Shown: positions 10,287-22,421 of the stretch, piece after piece
How positions within the stretch are numbered: position 1 is the first letter of the stretch
How the letters are laid out: the number at the start of each line of letters is the position of its first letter
NCBI RefSeq assembly: GCF_052857255.1
Contig: NC_135497.1
Coordinates: forward strand, 181,982,777-182,046,776
Source of the DNA: Amblyomma americanum
Taxonomy: Eukaryota; Arthropoda; Arachnida; Ixodida; Ixodidae
Direction: 5' to 3'
DNA: 64,000 nt
Notes under the pieces: model-generated
What the model was told of the DNA's origin: nothing
Database searches by the model: none
What the model saw: the letters and a program-made list of their open reading frames with translations, nothing else
Program-made: the position numbers and the translations under genes

Positions 10287-12184
10287 CGCGTTCTAACTAC
10301 CAAGCAAACTATAACACAGCCGTTTTCGAAAAAGTAACCTCCTTATGCCTGCTTACACATATTAAAAGGTACGTGTGATGTAACGTTTAGGTTGGTACTT
10401 GTTTTACGTCAGATTATTATTGCCCCAGAGATACCGTCCGGCAAAATACAACCCCCCCTCCCGTCCCAACGTAAACTTAGAAGCTTAGCCTGCCGCCGCT
10501 GATCATTCGGCGTTGCTAGGCTTGGCGTCATTGCGTACGGTTGCTATGCGCTGTACCTCGTGCATTTCACAAATGTGCGACAGAAAGGGAAACGGTTGTT
10601 CGAGCAGAAACTTTCATCTTTTTAAAAACTGCCGTATGTGACTCTCAACGTACATCCGGCGACGAAAGTCTCATGACCACAACCACCAAAAACAGAACTC
10701 GCGAGCGAAGCTTCGATAGCACAGCCTACTGGTGCGCTATACCGTCTTTGCATACGGAAGTTACGCCTGTCAATTTCAGTTTAATTTTTCGTATGCAAGT
10801 CTCCAACGCTCGCGATTAATCCGAAAAAAAAAAAAAGACTGGAGTACAGGAACTTTTGCCCGCATGTACCAAGCGTAAGGAAGTCTGATGATTCGTCTCA
10901 GGGTATACAAACCATGTGTGTCGACATTTCTAACACTTACCGAAGCTTTCCACAGAAGCAGGCCGCCTACAGAGCCCACACAAAAACAGAAAGGGTTGTT
11001 CGGGCGGAATTGTGTGTTGTTTTAAAACGCTCGCCGATTTCCTTCGCTTTGAAACTGCCATTCAGGTGATTCCATACGCCGTGTCCGTATACGCGTATAC
11101 CCCCAGCAGTCATTTGACCACGAATTTTCCCCGTATTAAAACTACCATTTAAGGTAAACCTACGTTTACCCGGTAATGCACTTAGCGTAAAAACCTGATC
11201 AATCTGCATGTCGATGACTTTACTGAAACGCGGCTTACAGGCGTTTGCTGCAGGCACAGGAGCTTTCGCAAGCTAAATTGTATTACGCGAAGTGATGCAA
11301 AAACGCTGGCCCGGAAGTGGGAGGAATGCCCCAAAACTGCTTCGATAGGAACAGAAAGAGAGAAGGCAACGCCAAGGCGGCCTTAAGTGGTTGGAGTAAT
11401 AAAGCCACATATAAGATCGTCGAGCAGCGCAAGCTCCCGATAAAACGCACATTGTAGTGCAGGCAGCTTCAGTCGCAAAGCACAACGCACACTTCCATAA
11501 ACCAACAATAAAACCTTCAGAACGCCGAATGAATACGCCCCCGTGCGGCTGCCTAATATATAAAATAAGACACCGATTCTGCAAAAGCCTCCCAATATAG
11601 ACTGATGCAGTCGCTTCACCAGATAATTAACTCATTTTGCCCGCTGAAACATGACATCTCCACCATAGATTGCCCCTATTGAGCGTAAGTAAACGACGAA
11701 CGCAAAAGACAAATAAATAACCGTTTGATTCAAAAACGAAAAAAATAGTCTCGCTGTATACGCTGTAACTTTGTTTGGATTCATTAATAAACTTTCAACT
11801 TCAACTTCAACATTCGATTCAGTGCGGAAGCACGCGGTTTTCGTTCGGAAAATACTGTTTTGACTGATTTCACATGCATAAATGATTGAACTGAAGCACA
11901 CGCATCACGACTGATTCAATTTTCTGCTTTCTTTTTTTTTTTTAGCGGACTCGTACAAGACGATTTTGCTCGGGTCAGAGCCCCCTGGTTGGCGATACGT
12001 ATAAGACGACGATGCGCGGGCAGTGCCGCGGGACGGAGCGCGCGCCCTATAGGCATATAAACGCGAGAGATGATTTTGCTACAGGTTCTGAAATTACGGA
12101 TTAGCGCTTTCGCACTAAAGACTCTTAGGCGATTCTCGGTTGAATGTCTAAATAGATTAACATTTTCTGTTGCTGCTAATTCTG
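10287..12184. other. No recognisable gene
   Basis: There are several unsupported open frames and a C-rich patch at about 10451. Nothing can be assigned. Confidence 0.45.
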
Positions 12185-12460
12185 TTGTAGCTCCGCCTTA
12201 AGTGCACGACGCGATACAGTTAATGGGTTAATGCCCACGTATGCGGAATTGGTCATTCTCCACCTTACATTCATAGATCGCTTGGGGGTCCTCATATAAC
12301 CGTTCCTGGCTCAGAAGTGTAGTGGTTAAGCGATGCTTGTGAGACCCAGGTCCCGAGCTACCTGTCGCGACCAATCATTAAACTTCCACCTGCCGCGTTG
12401 GGCTGGTTGTGATATACGTCACAAGGCTCGCAACGCGTCACGAGTCAGGCGTGACGTCGG
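12185..12460 (+). repeat. Dispersed repeat family X, copy C (inverted relative to A and B)
   Basis: Shares CTCCGCCTTAAGTGC, GGTTAATGCCCACGTATG, GTAGTGGTTAAGCGATGC and GTCGCGACCAATCATT with the complement of 5685-6035 and 40795-41195. The A-box-like GTGGTTAAGCGATGC is on the plus strand here. It is decayed and non-coding. Confidence 0.6.
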
Positions 12461-12753
12461 TCGCCGTTTCGGCGTGCAGAGACCCTTCTAATCCCACAAC
12501 GCGTTAAAAGAAAATATGCGCGCAACAGCCTTTTCTATACAGATCCTAAGCCAATAGGAGAAGACACTAAACTCCATCTGTCCGCGCTTGTCATTCTGTG
12601 GCCCGACAATTAGCGCACCCGAACAGTGTGCCTGTGCCCTCTCTCTTTCCTGCTCTCCCAAGAAAGACACGCTGACCGGCTCTCCAAGGGCGTCAGTCAG
12701 CGGAAAAGACAGGCGTTGGGAACAAAACGCACGCGCCAATTCACACAGACACC

Positions 12754-12773
12754 GGGGGGGGGGGGGGGGGGGG
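12754..12773. repeat. Poly-G tract of 20
   Basis: An uninterrupted run of G follows CACACAGACACC. It is one of seven G or C homopolymers of at least 12 in the window. Confidence 0.95.
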
Positions 12774-15629
12774 CAATATATTGTTTCTCATCGTGGATCG
12801 GGTATAAAAGAGAACGCGTCGCATAAAGCAGCAGCCTAAAACGCGCCCGCACGCACATACACACATGCACACACGCACACAGTGCAAAGAGTGCGCTCTT
12901 CGCCCATTGTTTTCGAGAAACGCTGTCGGGCCCTTCGATTACGCTGCCCATTGTTCTCTTCTTACACGAGTGTGCTTTGTTTTATGCTTTAGCTATGCAG
13001 AGCTTGCTACTTTGTGCTGCCTCCCCAGCTGTGCCTGAGGCGCTGCAGGCGTTGTTGCTTGCATTTACTACGCCCGCCGAACGCTTGTCGGTGTTGTTTG
13101 TAGCGTAATGCGCCGAGTCCACGCCGTCGCTAAGAGAAACGCAAACACAGTGTCGCTAACAGATCGGGTTTCTGCAGCTGCCACAGGTTCCGAAACGCAG
13201 GCACCGAGACGCCGCTATCGCAGCGCGCACCCAATCAAATGCGGCCAAACGCAGAGCAGCCCCTAACTGAACAAACAGGGTTCTCCGAACAAAAATGACG
13301 CGGCGCTGACACGCTTATTCGATCGCAGTGCCTCGCAGCCGTGCAGCGGTGGTCGCAGTGAGTGGGAAGCGAGATATAACACCAGTGCCTCACTGAGGTC
13401 TCTCTAAAACACGATTATTCAAGCTTCCACGCAAGCTTCCTTTGAGTCACCTGCCGCCGTGACGGGAGACGACAGCAGCTGAGTTTGGACCACAAATCCG
13501 GACGACCGCGGTGCGGGCTTTGTGCTGCTGTGCACGCGCGGTGGCTTCGTGCCAGCCCGAGTGCCACATAGATTGCAGTACGGTCGAGCTCTCTCACGTT
13601 GGTCGGCGTGTCTTCCCAACACTGGGCAGGTCGGCCGAAACAAAGGCGAGGAAGAGAACGAAAAAGGGATTATACAGCAATGACGGATACGTATGCTGCG
13701 AGGATTTCGGCACGGTGCCCGACAGTGACACGACTATACAGTCGGATACACCTCAAGAACGACGCGGTAAAGGCCTTTCAACGGAGGCCCTCAGGCCAAT
13801 GGCGTCGACAGATTCTCGTGGTTAATCCCCTTGCATCTGTTAGAGTCAAATCACACGGGATAGCAGATTAAAAGAGATTAACCATGGCTTAAACCCAGTG
13901 CCTGCTTTGAAATTTCGCTTCTTTTTCTCCGTATATACAGCGCCGCTCAAGCGCTCTGTGCCCGCGGTGACCAGACAGCCGCTGTTACGATGACTTCCAG
14001 CCGTTGTCGACGACTACGCGGTGCTCTGCTTTGCAGAAGCGCGTCGGCGGCACGCGTCGTCACTGTCGCGTGGCTGATATGAGTGGTGGTAAGACAGATT
14101 TCGCTACGCTCCTAATACGCGGCGTGGCTTCGGAGGGCGTCCAAATGCAGGGCTGTTCACGTGGTTGGGAAGGAAGGAGACGCCACAACGTCAGGCGCAA
14201 CAAGATTAGGATTTCCGGCAGTACACATCTACGAAGTTACGGCGACATGTTGCACATGATAGGCATATCGAGGCAGTGCGCTGTAATGCCCAGGGGATGA
14301 GCTAACCGCTTCCTCAGTGCATGTCACTGAATTTTTTCGGGAGCAGACGAGCGCTAGAGTTACAAGCAGCGACACACCATACACAGAGGAATGATCCAAG
14401 TCGCTGCGCCACTATTATTCGCAGATCAACAACTTCCCCCATGCTTTAATTTGATAAGGCCGCGCACCCTACAATGGCACGTTTCGAGTCATGTAAGTAT
14501 GACGGACGCGTTGTGCATTGCCGCCGAATCTCCGCGCGCAATGTGTGACGGTGTCAGCCAGCGCGCGCATGGCGCGTCATACTCGCAAAATCCGCACGAC
14601 AGCCGTTCTACATTGGAATATAGTATTCAGCGTTTCACATTTCACTGCCTGTCTGCGTATCAGACGTTTTTTTTGACGTGTCCCTGCGCACGGCAGTTGG
14701 AGGCATGTCAGTGACGCCCGCTTGTCTGAGTATTTTGTTCTCGCTCCGACTGCGCATATTTCAGGCCTGCAGTACGTGTTCGAAACTAAGCCCGCCAGTT
14801 CTCCACTTGAACGATCTTTATTTCTTCTTCTAGTGTGTTATTTACGGCCACGTAAACATCGACCTCTCTATCGGTGACGCCCGATAGCGCGTGAGAGACA
14901 CAGTTAAGCAGCGCGTCTATCCTTGGCGAGCCGCCGTTGAGGACGCGGGAACAGCAAGAACAATAGCACTGGTCAAACCACTCCTCTGCGCTGCGCAAAA
15001 TGGGATGTGACTCATGAATGCAGCGTCGTGCCTCGGAACAGCGCGTCGAGAGCGGACGAGTCCGTGCCACGGCGGAGACACGCGGAGCACCGTCGTCCCC
15101 CGGGCCCAGCCTTGCTTCCCAGCAGCCGCGCTCCACAGCGCGGCAATCAACACGGACACGGCGACCCATTGTTGCTCTCGCGCTTCTTGGGTCGACAAGC
15201 CTGAGGAATTCCTCCTATTCGAATTCGACGCGGTCGATCGGTGCAGACAAGCTCGCGCCGCGGCGCCATCTGCCGCACCCTCGGGGAAGTCGCCGCCGCT
15301 CGACACGGCTTCCGCCGATCAGAGCTCTCGCTCTCTGCCCTCGCCGCCTCCCTTTCGGAGCTGCCAGCCCCGCACGGCGCCATCGGCTGTGGTCGCAGCC
15401 GCAAGCGCCAACCAGCGAAACGCCGAGCCGGCCGCTCAGGATGGCATTCCCGAAATGAATGCGGTCTCATGAAAATGACCTAGAAATTGCATCTCCAGAT
15501 GAAACAGTCCACTACAGGGAAATGCTTCTCGGATTCTTGCGCACCAAAGCAGCACTGCCGGCTTGTGAGGCACGCCGTCGTGCGAAGCTCTGTATTTAAG
15601 AGCGGCCACGTAAAGTAATTAAGGTTGCA
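12774..15629. other. No recognisable gene; GC-rich island at 14990-15470
   Basis: The island is CpG-rich and has long overlapping frames on both strands. All are Arg/Ser/Ala/Pro-rich and none shows a domain, so I do not call a gene. It could be a promoter or first-exon region. A short 3' stretch (15480-15629) precedes the RTE insertion. Confidence 0.4.
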
Positions 15630-15642
15630 ATGAAATCTCAGT

Positions 15643-16697
15643 TCAGCAGTCATACAGGCATTGTCAGCAGTCATACAGGCATTGCGCAATCAGGGGGTAG
15701 AAGAGCCTTATGTCAAAATACTGGAAGATATATATAGCAACTGCACAGCTACTATAGTCCTCCATAAAGTCAGCAATAAAATTCCAATAAGGAAGGGCGT
15801 CAGGAAAGGAGACACGATCTCGCCAATGCTGTTCACCGCATGTTTGCAGGAGGTATTTCGAGGCCTGAATTGGGAACAGTTGGGAATAAGAATAAATGGA
15901 GAATACCTAAATAATCTCAGATTTGCTGATGACATTGCCTTGCTGAGTCACTCAGGAGGTGAGCTGCAAATCATGATCAACGAGTTAGACAGGCAGAGCA
16001 GATCGATGGGTCTAAAAATTAACATGCAGAAAACCAAGGTAATGTTCAACAGCCTAGCAAGGGAACAACAGTTCACAATTGGCCGCGAGAGCCTAGAAAT
16101 TGTGCCGGAATACGTCTACTTAGGGCAGGTAGTGACAGCTGATCCGGATCATGAGAGGGAGATAACTAGAAGGATAAGAATGGGGTGGAGCGCATATGGC
16201 AAATTCTCGCAGATCATGAGTGGCAGTTTACCAATTTCCCTCAAGAGGAAAGTGTACAACAGCATAATCTTACCGGTACTCACCTACGGGGCAGAAACGT
16301 GGAGGCTAACGAAAAGAGTTCAGCTTAAGTTAAGGACAACGCAGCGAGCCATGGAAAGAAAAATGATAGGTGTAACGTTAAGAGATCGGAAGCGGGCCGA
16401 GTGGGTGAGGGAACAAACACGGGTTAATGACATCCTAGTCGAAATCGAGAGAAAGAAATGGGCTTGGGCAGGGCATGTAATGCGAAGGCAAGATAACCGC
16501 TGGTCCTTAAGGGTAACGGAGTGGATTCCAAGAGAAAGTAAGCGTAACAGGGGGCGGCAGAAGGTTAGATGGGCGGATGAGATTAAGAAGTTTGCAGGCA
16601 AAGGGTGGATGCAGCTGGCAAAGGATAGGGTTAATTGGAGAGACATGGGAGAGGCATTTGCCCTGCAGTGGGTGTAGTAAGGCTGATGATGATGATG
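15643..16697 (+). mobile_element. RTE-clade LINE, 5'-truncated, with target duplications
   Basis: The insertion carries a truncated reverse transcriptase frame and ends in a (GAT)n-type tail at 16684-16700. The 13-bp duplication ATGAAATCTCAGT lies at 15630-15642 and 16698-16710, partly merging with the tail. The first 42 bases are a 21-bp unit repeated twice (15643-15663 and 15664-15684), which makes an odd 5' junction. RTE/BovB-type elements with trinucleotide tails are common in ticks. Clear duplications and an open frame imply a relatively young insertion. Confidence 0.9.
15661..16677 (+). pseudogene. RTE reverse transcriptase, C-terminal 338 residues, open frame
   Basis: The frame is uninterrupted to a TAG at 16675. 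It holds the RT motif B region GVRKGDTISPMLFTACLQ, the catalytic box LRFADDIALLSHSGGE, KINMQKTKVM, and YVYLGQVVTADPDHEREI. The C-terminal region has ILPVLTYGAETWRLTKR, then AGHVMRRQDNRWSLRVTEW and GRQKVRWADEIKKFAGKGW, all typical of RTE elements. The N-terminal endonuclease and first RT motifs (including the first catalytic Asp) are missing through 5' truncation, so it cannot act alone. The first Met at 15661 comes from junction DNA and is not the natural start. A related, more decayed copy lies at 61139-62195. Confidence 0.92.
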
Positions 16698-16710
16698 ATG
16701 AAATCTCAGT

Positions 16711-17473
16711 ACACGTGCGTTTATGTATTTTGGTTTCACTGAAATGGGGCTGCCGCTGCAAGGATCGAACCCGCCACCTCGCGCTCAACGGCATAGACAC
16801 TGAACAAAGGCGATGGGTAATCGAACATGTTTATCGATCGTTGTGAGAACCTACGTGAGAGTGTTTAGAGTGCAATCCAAGTCCGAATAAAGGTAACTGT
16901 GTCGAACTTGCTTTTGCACACGGCTAAGTAGGTTAACGAAGATCTTCGGATGTGGCTGCCACCGCTTAACGCTTAGCAATTTTAAGCCGGAACTTGAAAA
17001 TTCTATTAGTTCTTTAGGAATGCATGTAGCGCGCGACAGAGACAAGAAGCGCTGGGACAAAACAATTCCCCCCCCCCCCCCCCCTCCTTGTGTCTCTTGC
17101 CTCTGTTGCGCATTACATGCGTTTCTAAACAGCAACAAAGAAACAACGAGCCCAGAAGCAAGTGTTACTGGAAATTCTACGCTAACACCACATTTATTTA
17201 CCGCCCACAGGGCCACTGACATTATAGAGGGACCCGGTTACAGTACAGTACAAAATAAACAATACAAACGCAGTAAATGGCAACGTGAAAGATAGGCTCC
17301 TACTCATACAATGCTAGATGTGGCGTTTATGAAATGGTTGCGACCGCGAATAGTTGCAGTCTGGGCAAGAAGGCAATCTGGATAGGAAGCGAGCTTAATA
17401 AACCAGGTTTCGCACCTTTTCTCTCCATTTTTGCTCTGTTCCATTTGGACACAGGGCTCAGAGTCTTCTAATA
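16711..17473. other. No recognisable gene
   Basis: This interval includes GATCGAACCCGCCACCTCGC at 16763, which resembles the complement of a tRNA-like B box and may be a SINE trace. It also includes a poly-C tract. Nothing else was seen. Confidence 0.4.
17068..17084. repeat. Poly-C tract of 17
   Basis: An uninterrupted C run sits between ACAATT and TCCTTG. Confidence 0.95.
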
Positions 17474-18222
17474 CAGTCGAGCCTGGATATATCGAGCCCG
17501 AATATTTCGAATTACTGGCTATATCGAACAGACAGATTATCCCCATGAAAATCCCGAGTAAAAGTATAAGAAAGTCGCCCACTATATCGAATTCCAATTG
17601 CGCCGATCGCTCGATACATCGAACTGCGCGCAGCGCTTCTGCAAGTGGCGCTCCTCGAAAAGACACTCTTCGCTCACTTTTCACGAGCGCAGAGGTCGGC
17701 TGCGCGGCCTCGGGCACCTGCCGGCAGCGCTAGTGCTGCGAAAACGTATGACGAGGCGAACGTAGGTTGTGCTGAGGGTAGCCTTCGATCTCTTGTACTC
17801 ATTTTCTGCGCCACATCGCTGTCATGCGGTAAAGCCATCCTAACTGAAGCCTAGAGCACTCTTGCCTGGCGTGCTTCGCTGCCGAAAGCGTTGCGGGAGT
17901 CAAGTGCACCTTAATTTCATTCAGCGATTCTTTTATTTATACAGTACTGGTAACAGCATTAGCCATCCTATGATAGGCAGTGGCTAGTTCCAAAGAATCA
18001 TCCGCTGCGGCTTCTATGCGAGCAGCTTAGGTCTGGAACGGCTAGCATGCGGTGCATTGCCAGCACGCCAAAGCCCCGCACGTCGCTGCATGAAGCCCGT
18101 CACAAGGGTGCCTCTAGGTCTCACAGATAAGCTTATTTAAAAAAAAATTCATATTTCGAATTATAGATGTATCGAACTATTTCGCTATCCCGTATGAGGT
18201 CGATATACATGGGTTCCTATCG
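17474..18222. mobile_element. pogo/Tigger-like miniature DNA transposon
   Basis: The left end after a TA (17472-17473) reads CAGTCGAGCCTGGATATATC and continues with repeated ATATCGAA phrases, typical of Tigger-like ends. The right end has matching pieces (ATGTATCGAAC, GTCGATATACATGGG) but is decayed. The exact end near 18222 is therefore uncertain. No transposase is present, so it is a non-autonomous copy. Confidence 0.6.
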
Positions 18223-20468
18223 CTCACTTGGTATAGAAAAAACACAGTCGGTGAGTCCGCGTATTCCTTTCTCTGCGCCCTTATGTTTTGTACTGCGTTG
18301 TCTTTAGCAAGGGTGTGATCGTATACACAAGCCAAAGCTTCCATGCTGAAAGTGTCGAGTGAACAGACCGCTGGAGCTACATTCAAGATATGGAATTCTG
18401 CAGTTCAACGGAAACTGCAGCTAATAGCTACAGGAGGGGATTCAAGTTGCAGTAGTCCCTTGGTGTACTAGGGCGTAACGGTGAACACAATGACGTCCCC
18501 TGGGACAAACTAATGTGATCCACAATGGTGGTCTATCCAGCGGAAGCACCAGTCCGTGAGAACGCGCCGGCTTTGGTTAAGCACTCAGTTGGGCGCGGGC
18601 CACGCGGGTCCCGTGGAAAAAAAAAAAGATAGGAGGGGAGGGAGTGCAGCAACGTCTGGAGTACTCGCACACGAAAAATAAGTACCATGTTAGACGCGCA
18701 CTTTTTACAATGCAGATACTCCGAAACCAGCTCGTACCGTTGCAGCCGAGTACTTACTTTCGACGATTAGCTACTTCGTGGCACATTAAAACAGCGGAGG
18801 ACCCTCTGAGACGCTGCAGGAGTCGATAGTCTTTCCGCGCGACGGAGAACGACGCGTTCGCCGCGCGGTACAGTGGCGGTATTCAGCTCGCACACGCAGG
18901 GCGCTAATTCGCGGCATGTCCGAAGAGGCGTTCATGTAACCGTTGGAACGGCCCAAGGACAGCCCATTCTATTTAGCGTCTCGGGGCCGGTTTCCTGGCG
19001 TGCGCTTGGAATGGGCGGGGGAGCGGAGGACGGTAGCTCTTGCACGCCGCTGTAAAAGACGTTCTGTCGAGTGATGAGCCGTGCCTGACCGCCTTGTTTG
19101 TCTCGCCCTCTCTCTCGAGGCGGAATAGCGCGGCCGCCACGGCGCCGCCTCCTCTCTCTCTCTGCACGGCGAGAAACGAGGTCGGGGGTTCAACGTACTC
19201 CGTATTAAGCTTCTAAATCGGGGCAGCCGATAAAACAGAACGACGGAAAACGGGTGCCGCAGCCGAGTTGCTCTTTTCGAGAGCGCTCCCCAAATCCGGC
19301 TGACCGCTCGCAATTTGCCAAACCGACGCGAGCTGCCTCGAGGCCCGCGCCGCACGCGCCGGCCGTCGGCGCTCCGTCCAACGGCATCGCGATAGGCATC
19401 GTGATCAGGGGCGGCGCGAAAGCGATTTCGACGCACCTTGAACTCTCCGGGCACGCGCGGACCCCGACCTGGCTGCCCCCGCCGTGGCAGCTCGCGGGAG
19501 ACCACCGGAGGAAAGGGCCCTCGCCGCCTGCTGCTCAGACCAACGGAACCTGCGTCGCACTCACTTCGTGTTATGGCGGGCCTGTTTACGTGGAAGGTGT
19601 TTTTATCTGACGACCCTCGGTATGCTCTCTTCTTTTTTGACCTAACCAAGGTTTATTGCGGCGCCAATGGCCTTAAAACTCCCCCTTCCTATACGCGACT
19701 TATGCGAAAACACCGCATCCTATGTTCGCGCATGCAAAAGGTCCCGCCAAGGTTCCCTACATTCGTCTGCAGTGATTAGCCTTGAGCGTAGACCGCTCTG
19801 ATGCGCAAAATAAACGGCTGTAGAAAGAAAAAAAAAATCCAGAACTATATAGTTCAGTAAGAAACTCGTTATTCCCACGAAGATGGACATGCTTACAAGC
19901 GTGTTGACAGCGGCGTCGCTCCGCAGCTTCGCGAGGCGCCAAAGCATGCTCAGTATACCAACGGACCAGCATTCCAGTGACGCGCTCAGTTGTGTCGTAG
20001 CGCAGTGTGCGGCCGAGGCATGACACCTTCGCCCTCCGCTACGCAGCGACGCTGGTGCTTGGTACGTGCTCCGCTCTCAGCGAAGGAACTCGGAAGCACG
20101 TATGCTAAGTGCGTCAGCTCAAAGCTAGAACCAAAAGGGGAATGCGAAAAATACTGTTCACTATCTCAGTATTGCAATGACAGCGACGTATAAGTTCGGG
20201 TTGACAGGCAGAGACAAAAGTTTGGAAAGCTGCACACAGGACCTCCACGTGCAGAATGCGACAGATGGCGAACAAATTCAGTTTTTTTTTTCGCTCGGCG
20301 ACGGGGCGCTTTCGGTTTGTCCCACGTTTGCAGGGCTTCCATGGCGTCACGAGAAAGAAAGTGACCAGTGGTCGTCTCAACAGCTACGGGATGTCAAAAA
20401 AGCGCCTGAATCGTTTGGATGACGAAATTGGCTCGCAGGTTTCTGAGCTGAGCGCGCTAGGTAAGTCA
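18223..20468. other. No recognisable gene; strong GC-rich island 18930-19600
   Basis: The island is CpG-rich, with a long Arg/Pro-rich open frame on the minus strand (18969-19649) that looks compositional. At 19573 a plus-strand ATG (MAGLFTWK) is followed at once by AAG|GTGTTT, which could be a tiny first exon with a donor site. This is speculative. Confidence 0.4.
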
Positions 20469-20590
20469 CGAAGACATAACCACTAAAAACAAAACCGCAA
20501 CAGACACAGGACGGAGACAGGCTGTGTCTGTTGCGGTTTTTAGTGGTTATGTCTCACCAGCTGGCCTACAACTTTACTCTCCTAAGATAA
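20469..20590. repeat. Short palindrome with one-sided tail
   Basis: Left arm ACATAACCACTAAAAAC, then CCGCAACAGACACAG (20471-20507), pairs with right arm CTGTGTCTGTTGCGG, then TTTTTAGTGGTTATGT (20520-20553). A short centre GACGGAGACAG lies between. A one-sided tail (CACCAGCTGGCCTAC, then TTTACTCTCC) follows the right arm. It resembles the tail of the PLE at 22422-22454 (TTCCAACTCGCCCAA, then CCGTTCTTTT). It is probably a PLE-terminus insertion; the target duplication is not clear. Confidence 0.6.
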
Positions 20591-21079
20591 GCCATGAAGC
20601 TTGTGCAGTGACCGCCGCCACACTATAGCTACAACAACACGAGCCCTGCTTAACAGCCCAGTGACGGCTGTTGAGTTGAAAAGCACTGTGTAGGTCATCG
20701 GACGCGAAGACACATGTGCTACATGTCGTTTCGTGCCCCTTGGCAGACACTGCATGCACGAATTAAGGAAAACGCAAAATGGTACGCACCACAAACCATT
20801 TATTCCGGAAGAGCATCCTCACCCCTTTGTTCGACTGCACCATATAAATGGTTAGCTTGCGCTACTTGCACTAACGCCAACTAACGGGAGAGACGTGTGG
20901 ATCTAGGTTTTAAGGCGGAACGAATAGCCCCAACCTTTGAAGGCTCAGGGACACACGGACATTGCCGGTTTATTGCTATGCTAGGATAAAGCTGCCACTC
21001 GTGTCTTTAGGCCGGTGTATGCGGTACAAATTCATTCGGCTAAGCTCTAATCACAGGAATTAGCGACGGGCTTCCAAAA
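20591..21079. other. No recognisable gene
   Basis: Short unsupported frames only. Confidence 0.5.
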
Positions 21080-21091
21080 TGACAACGTGAG

Positions 21092-21168
21092 CCATAATGT
21101 TAAAACAGCGCTAAGCAACAAGGATGAAGAAAGAAGGGAACACACACACAGGCGCCTGATCTTACAAC
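21092..21168 (+). repeat. PLE inverted end, left copy
   Basis: Reads CCATAATGTTAAAACAGCGC and ends GATCTTACAAC. It is the complement of 22346-22421, with a few differences by eye. Confidence 0.9.
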
Positions 21169-21681
21169 TAAATTTTATTTGAAGTAAGCAGGTCAGTTTA
21201 TACACACGCAAGAACTACGCACATGCGCATGGTGAAACACAGATGTACTCATTTAAAAATGCAAATAAAAACACACTGCATCAAAGGCTCGTGCAGTTAT
21301 CGCCGATATGCTATCCCCTGTGCAACATGCTTATTCCTTGGAGGTTAGGGATACTGAAGGTGTGCTGACGCAACAGCTTGTCTTTCTTATGATATGGAAG
21401 GCCCCTGCTATCTCTCTTGTGCGCCGATCATTGTGCACAAAGAACACTTCCGTGTCGACAAAATACGGTGTGCATTTACACGAGTTGGATATGTGGAAGT
21501 GAATAGTACAAATCAACCACATCCACGCTGAAGCCAGAGAAAATTAAGGGCCGGATTTTCATCCCCGAGGAACCTTGCAACAGTTTCCGAGTTGGGAACC
21601 ATGAAAGGATCCACTACATCAAGTGCAGAGAGATGTCTGCACAGGTAAGTAGATACAACTGCAAAGAGTTGCGCTTAGAAA

Positions 21682-22250
21682 CTATACTGCTCTAAACGGA
21701 ATATCGGGTTTGTGGGTTTTTGCCGCAAAAAACACTTCAAGCACTGAAAGCTCAGCTTCTTTAACCCTTTTCGCTAAATGTTCTAGACTGAGACTCTCCA
21801 GTAACGCAACTGCCTTCCCCTTAGATCGTGCAGGAATTCTTTTAACACTTCTGAAATCCTTTTGAAGCGCATCACGGGCTTTTTCGGCGAACTGCTCGTC
21901 AGACAGTAGAACAAAAAAGTCTTCTTTATCCGACTGTACAACCCGCAGGTGATTTTCAGACAAATAGTTGACTAGGGAACGAAACTGATTATGCTGTCCT
22001 TTCGAAATACCGCTGTTAGCAACCGCGTCAACGCATTCAGACTCACATCTTGGTCGAACTTCAGTTGGGGCTTTGAAGGAAACATCACGGGCCAATGCCA
22101 ACTTTTCCACAGTTTTCATACATGGTTCTAGGCAAAACATGGGTCCTAGACGTAAAGTCCTCAGTTGCTTCGGATCGACATCGATGTCACCTAATACTAG
22201 AAGTTTTCCTTCTGCGACAAGATGTCTCTTGGGCTTTGGAAGAGATGGGC
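21682..22250 (-). pseudogene. Penelope-like reverse transcriptase N-terminal fragment
   Basis: The 152-residue frame starts MFCLEPCMKTVEKLALARDV and can be read further upstream through LRTLRLGP. It contains a spacer with YLSENHLRVVQSDKEDFFVL and a KRVKEAELS segment, and ends at AKTHKPDIPFRAV followed by a stop. The xKxHKPxxPxRP motif marks the start of the PLE reverse transcriptase, which is related to telomerase. In intact elements this continues through the catalytic domain to a GIY-YIG endonuclease. Here it stops at the motif, and only a short palm piece (DVVDLYYSLP, about 21505-21535) survives. It is a dead fragment. Confidence 0.85.
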
Positions 22251-22345
22251 GTACCTTGCTCCACAGAAATTCGGTGAGCTGGTCTGTAGTCTTACACCAT
22301 TCGCGAAAGACTCGTTAGTTAAGGCGAGGGTTTGTAAGATTGTAA

Positions 22346-22421
22346 GTTGTAAGATCAGCGCCTTTGTGTGTGTTCCCTTCTTTCTTCGTCCTTGTTGCTT
22401 AGCGCTGTTCTAACATTATGG
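22346..22421 (-). repeat. PLE inverted end, right copy
   Basis: Reads GTTGTAAGATCAGCGCC through CTTCTTTCTTCGTCC to TAACATTATGG, matching the complement of the left end. Confidence 0.9.

Noticed and set aside
14786..15472. Several frames of 107-152 residues in all phases
   Set aside because: They overlap on both strands with Arg/Ala/Ser bias and no recognisable motif.
18969..19649. 226-residue minus-strand frame
   Set aside because: It is Arg/Pro/Ser-rich, lies in a CpG-rich island with open frames on both strands, and has no domain.
21091..21170. Hammerhead ribozyme in the PLE ends
   Set aside because: Some PLEs carry one, but I could not find the conserved core (CTGATGA and GAAA in the right places).
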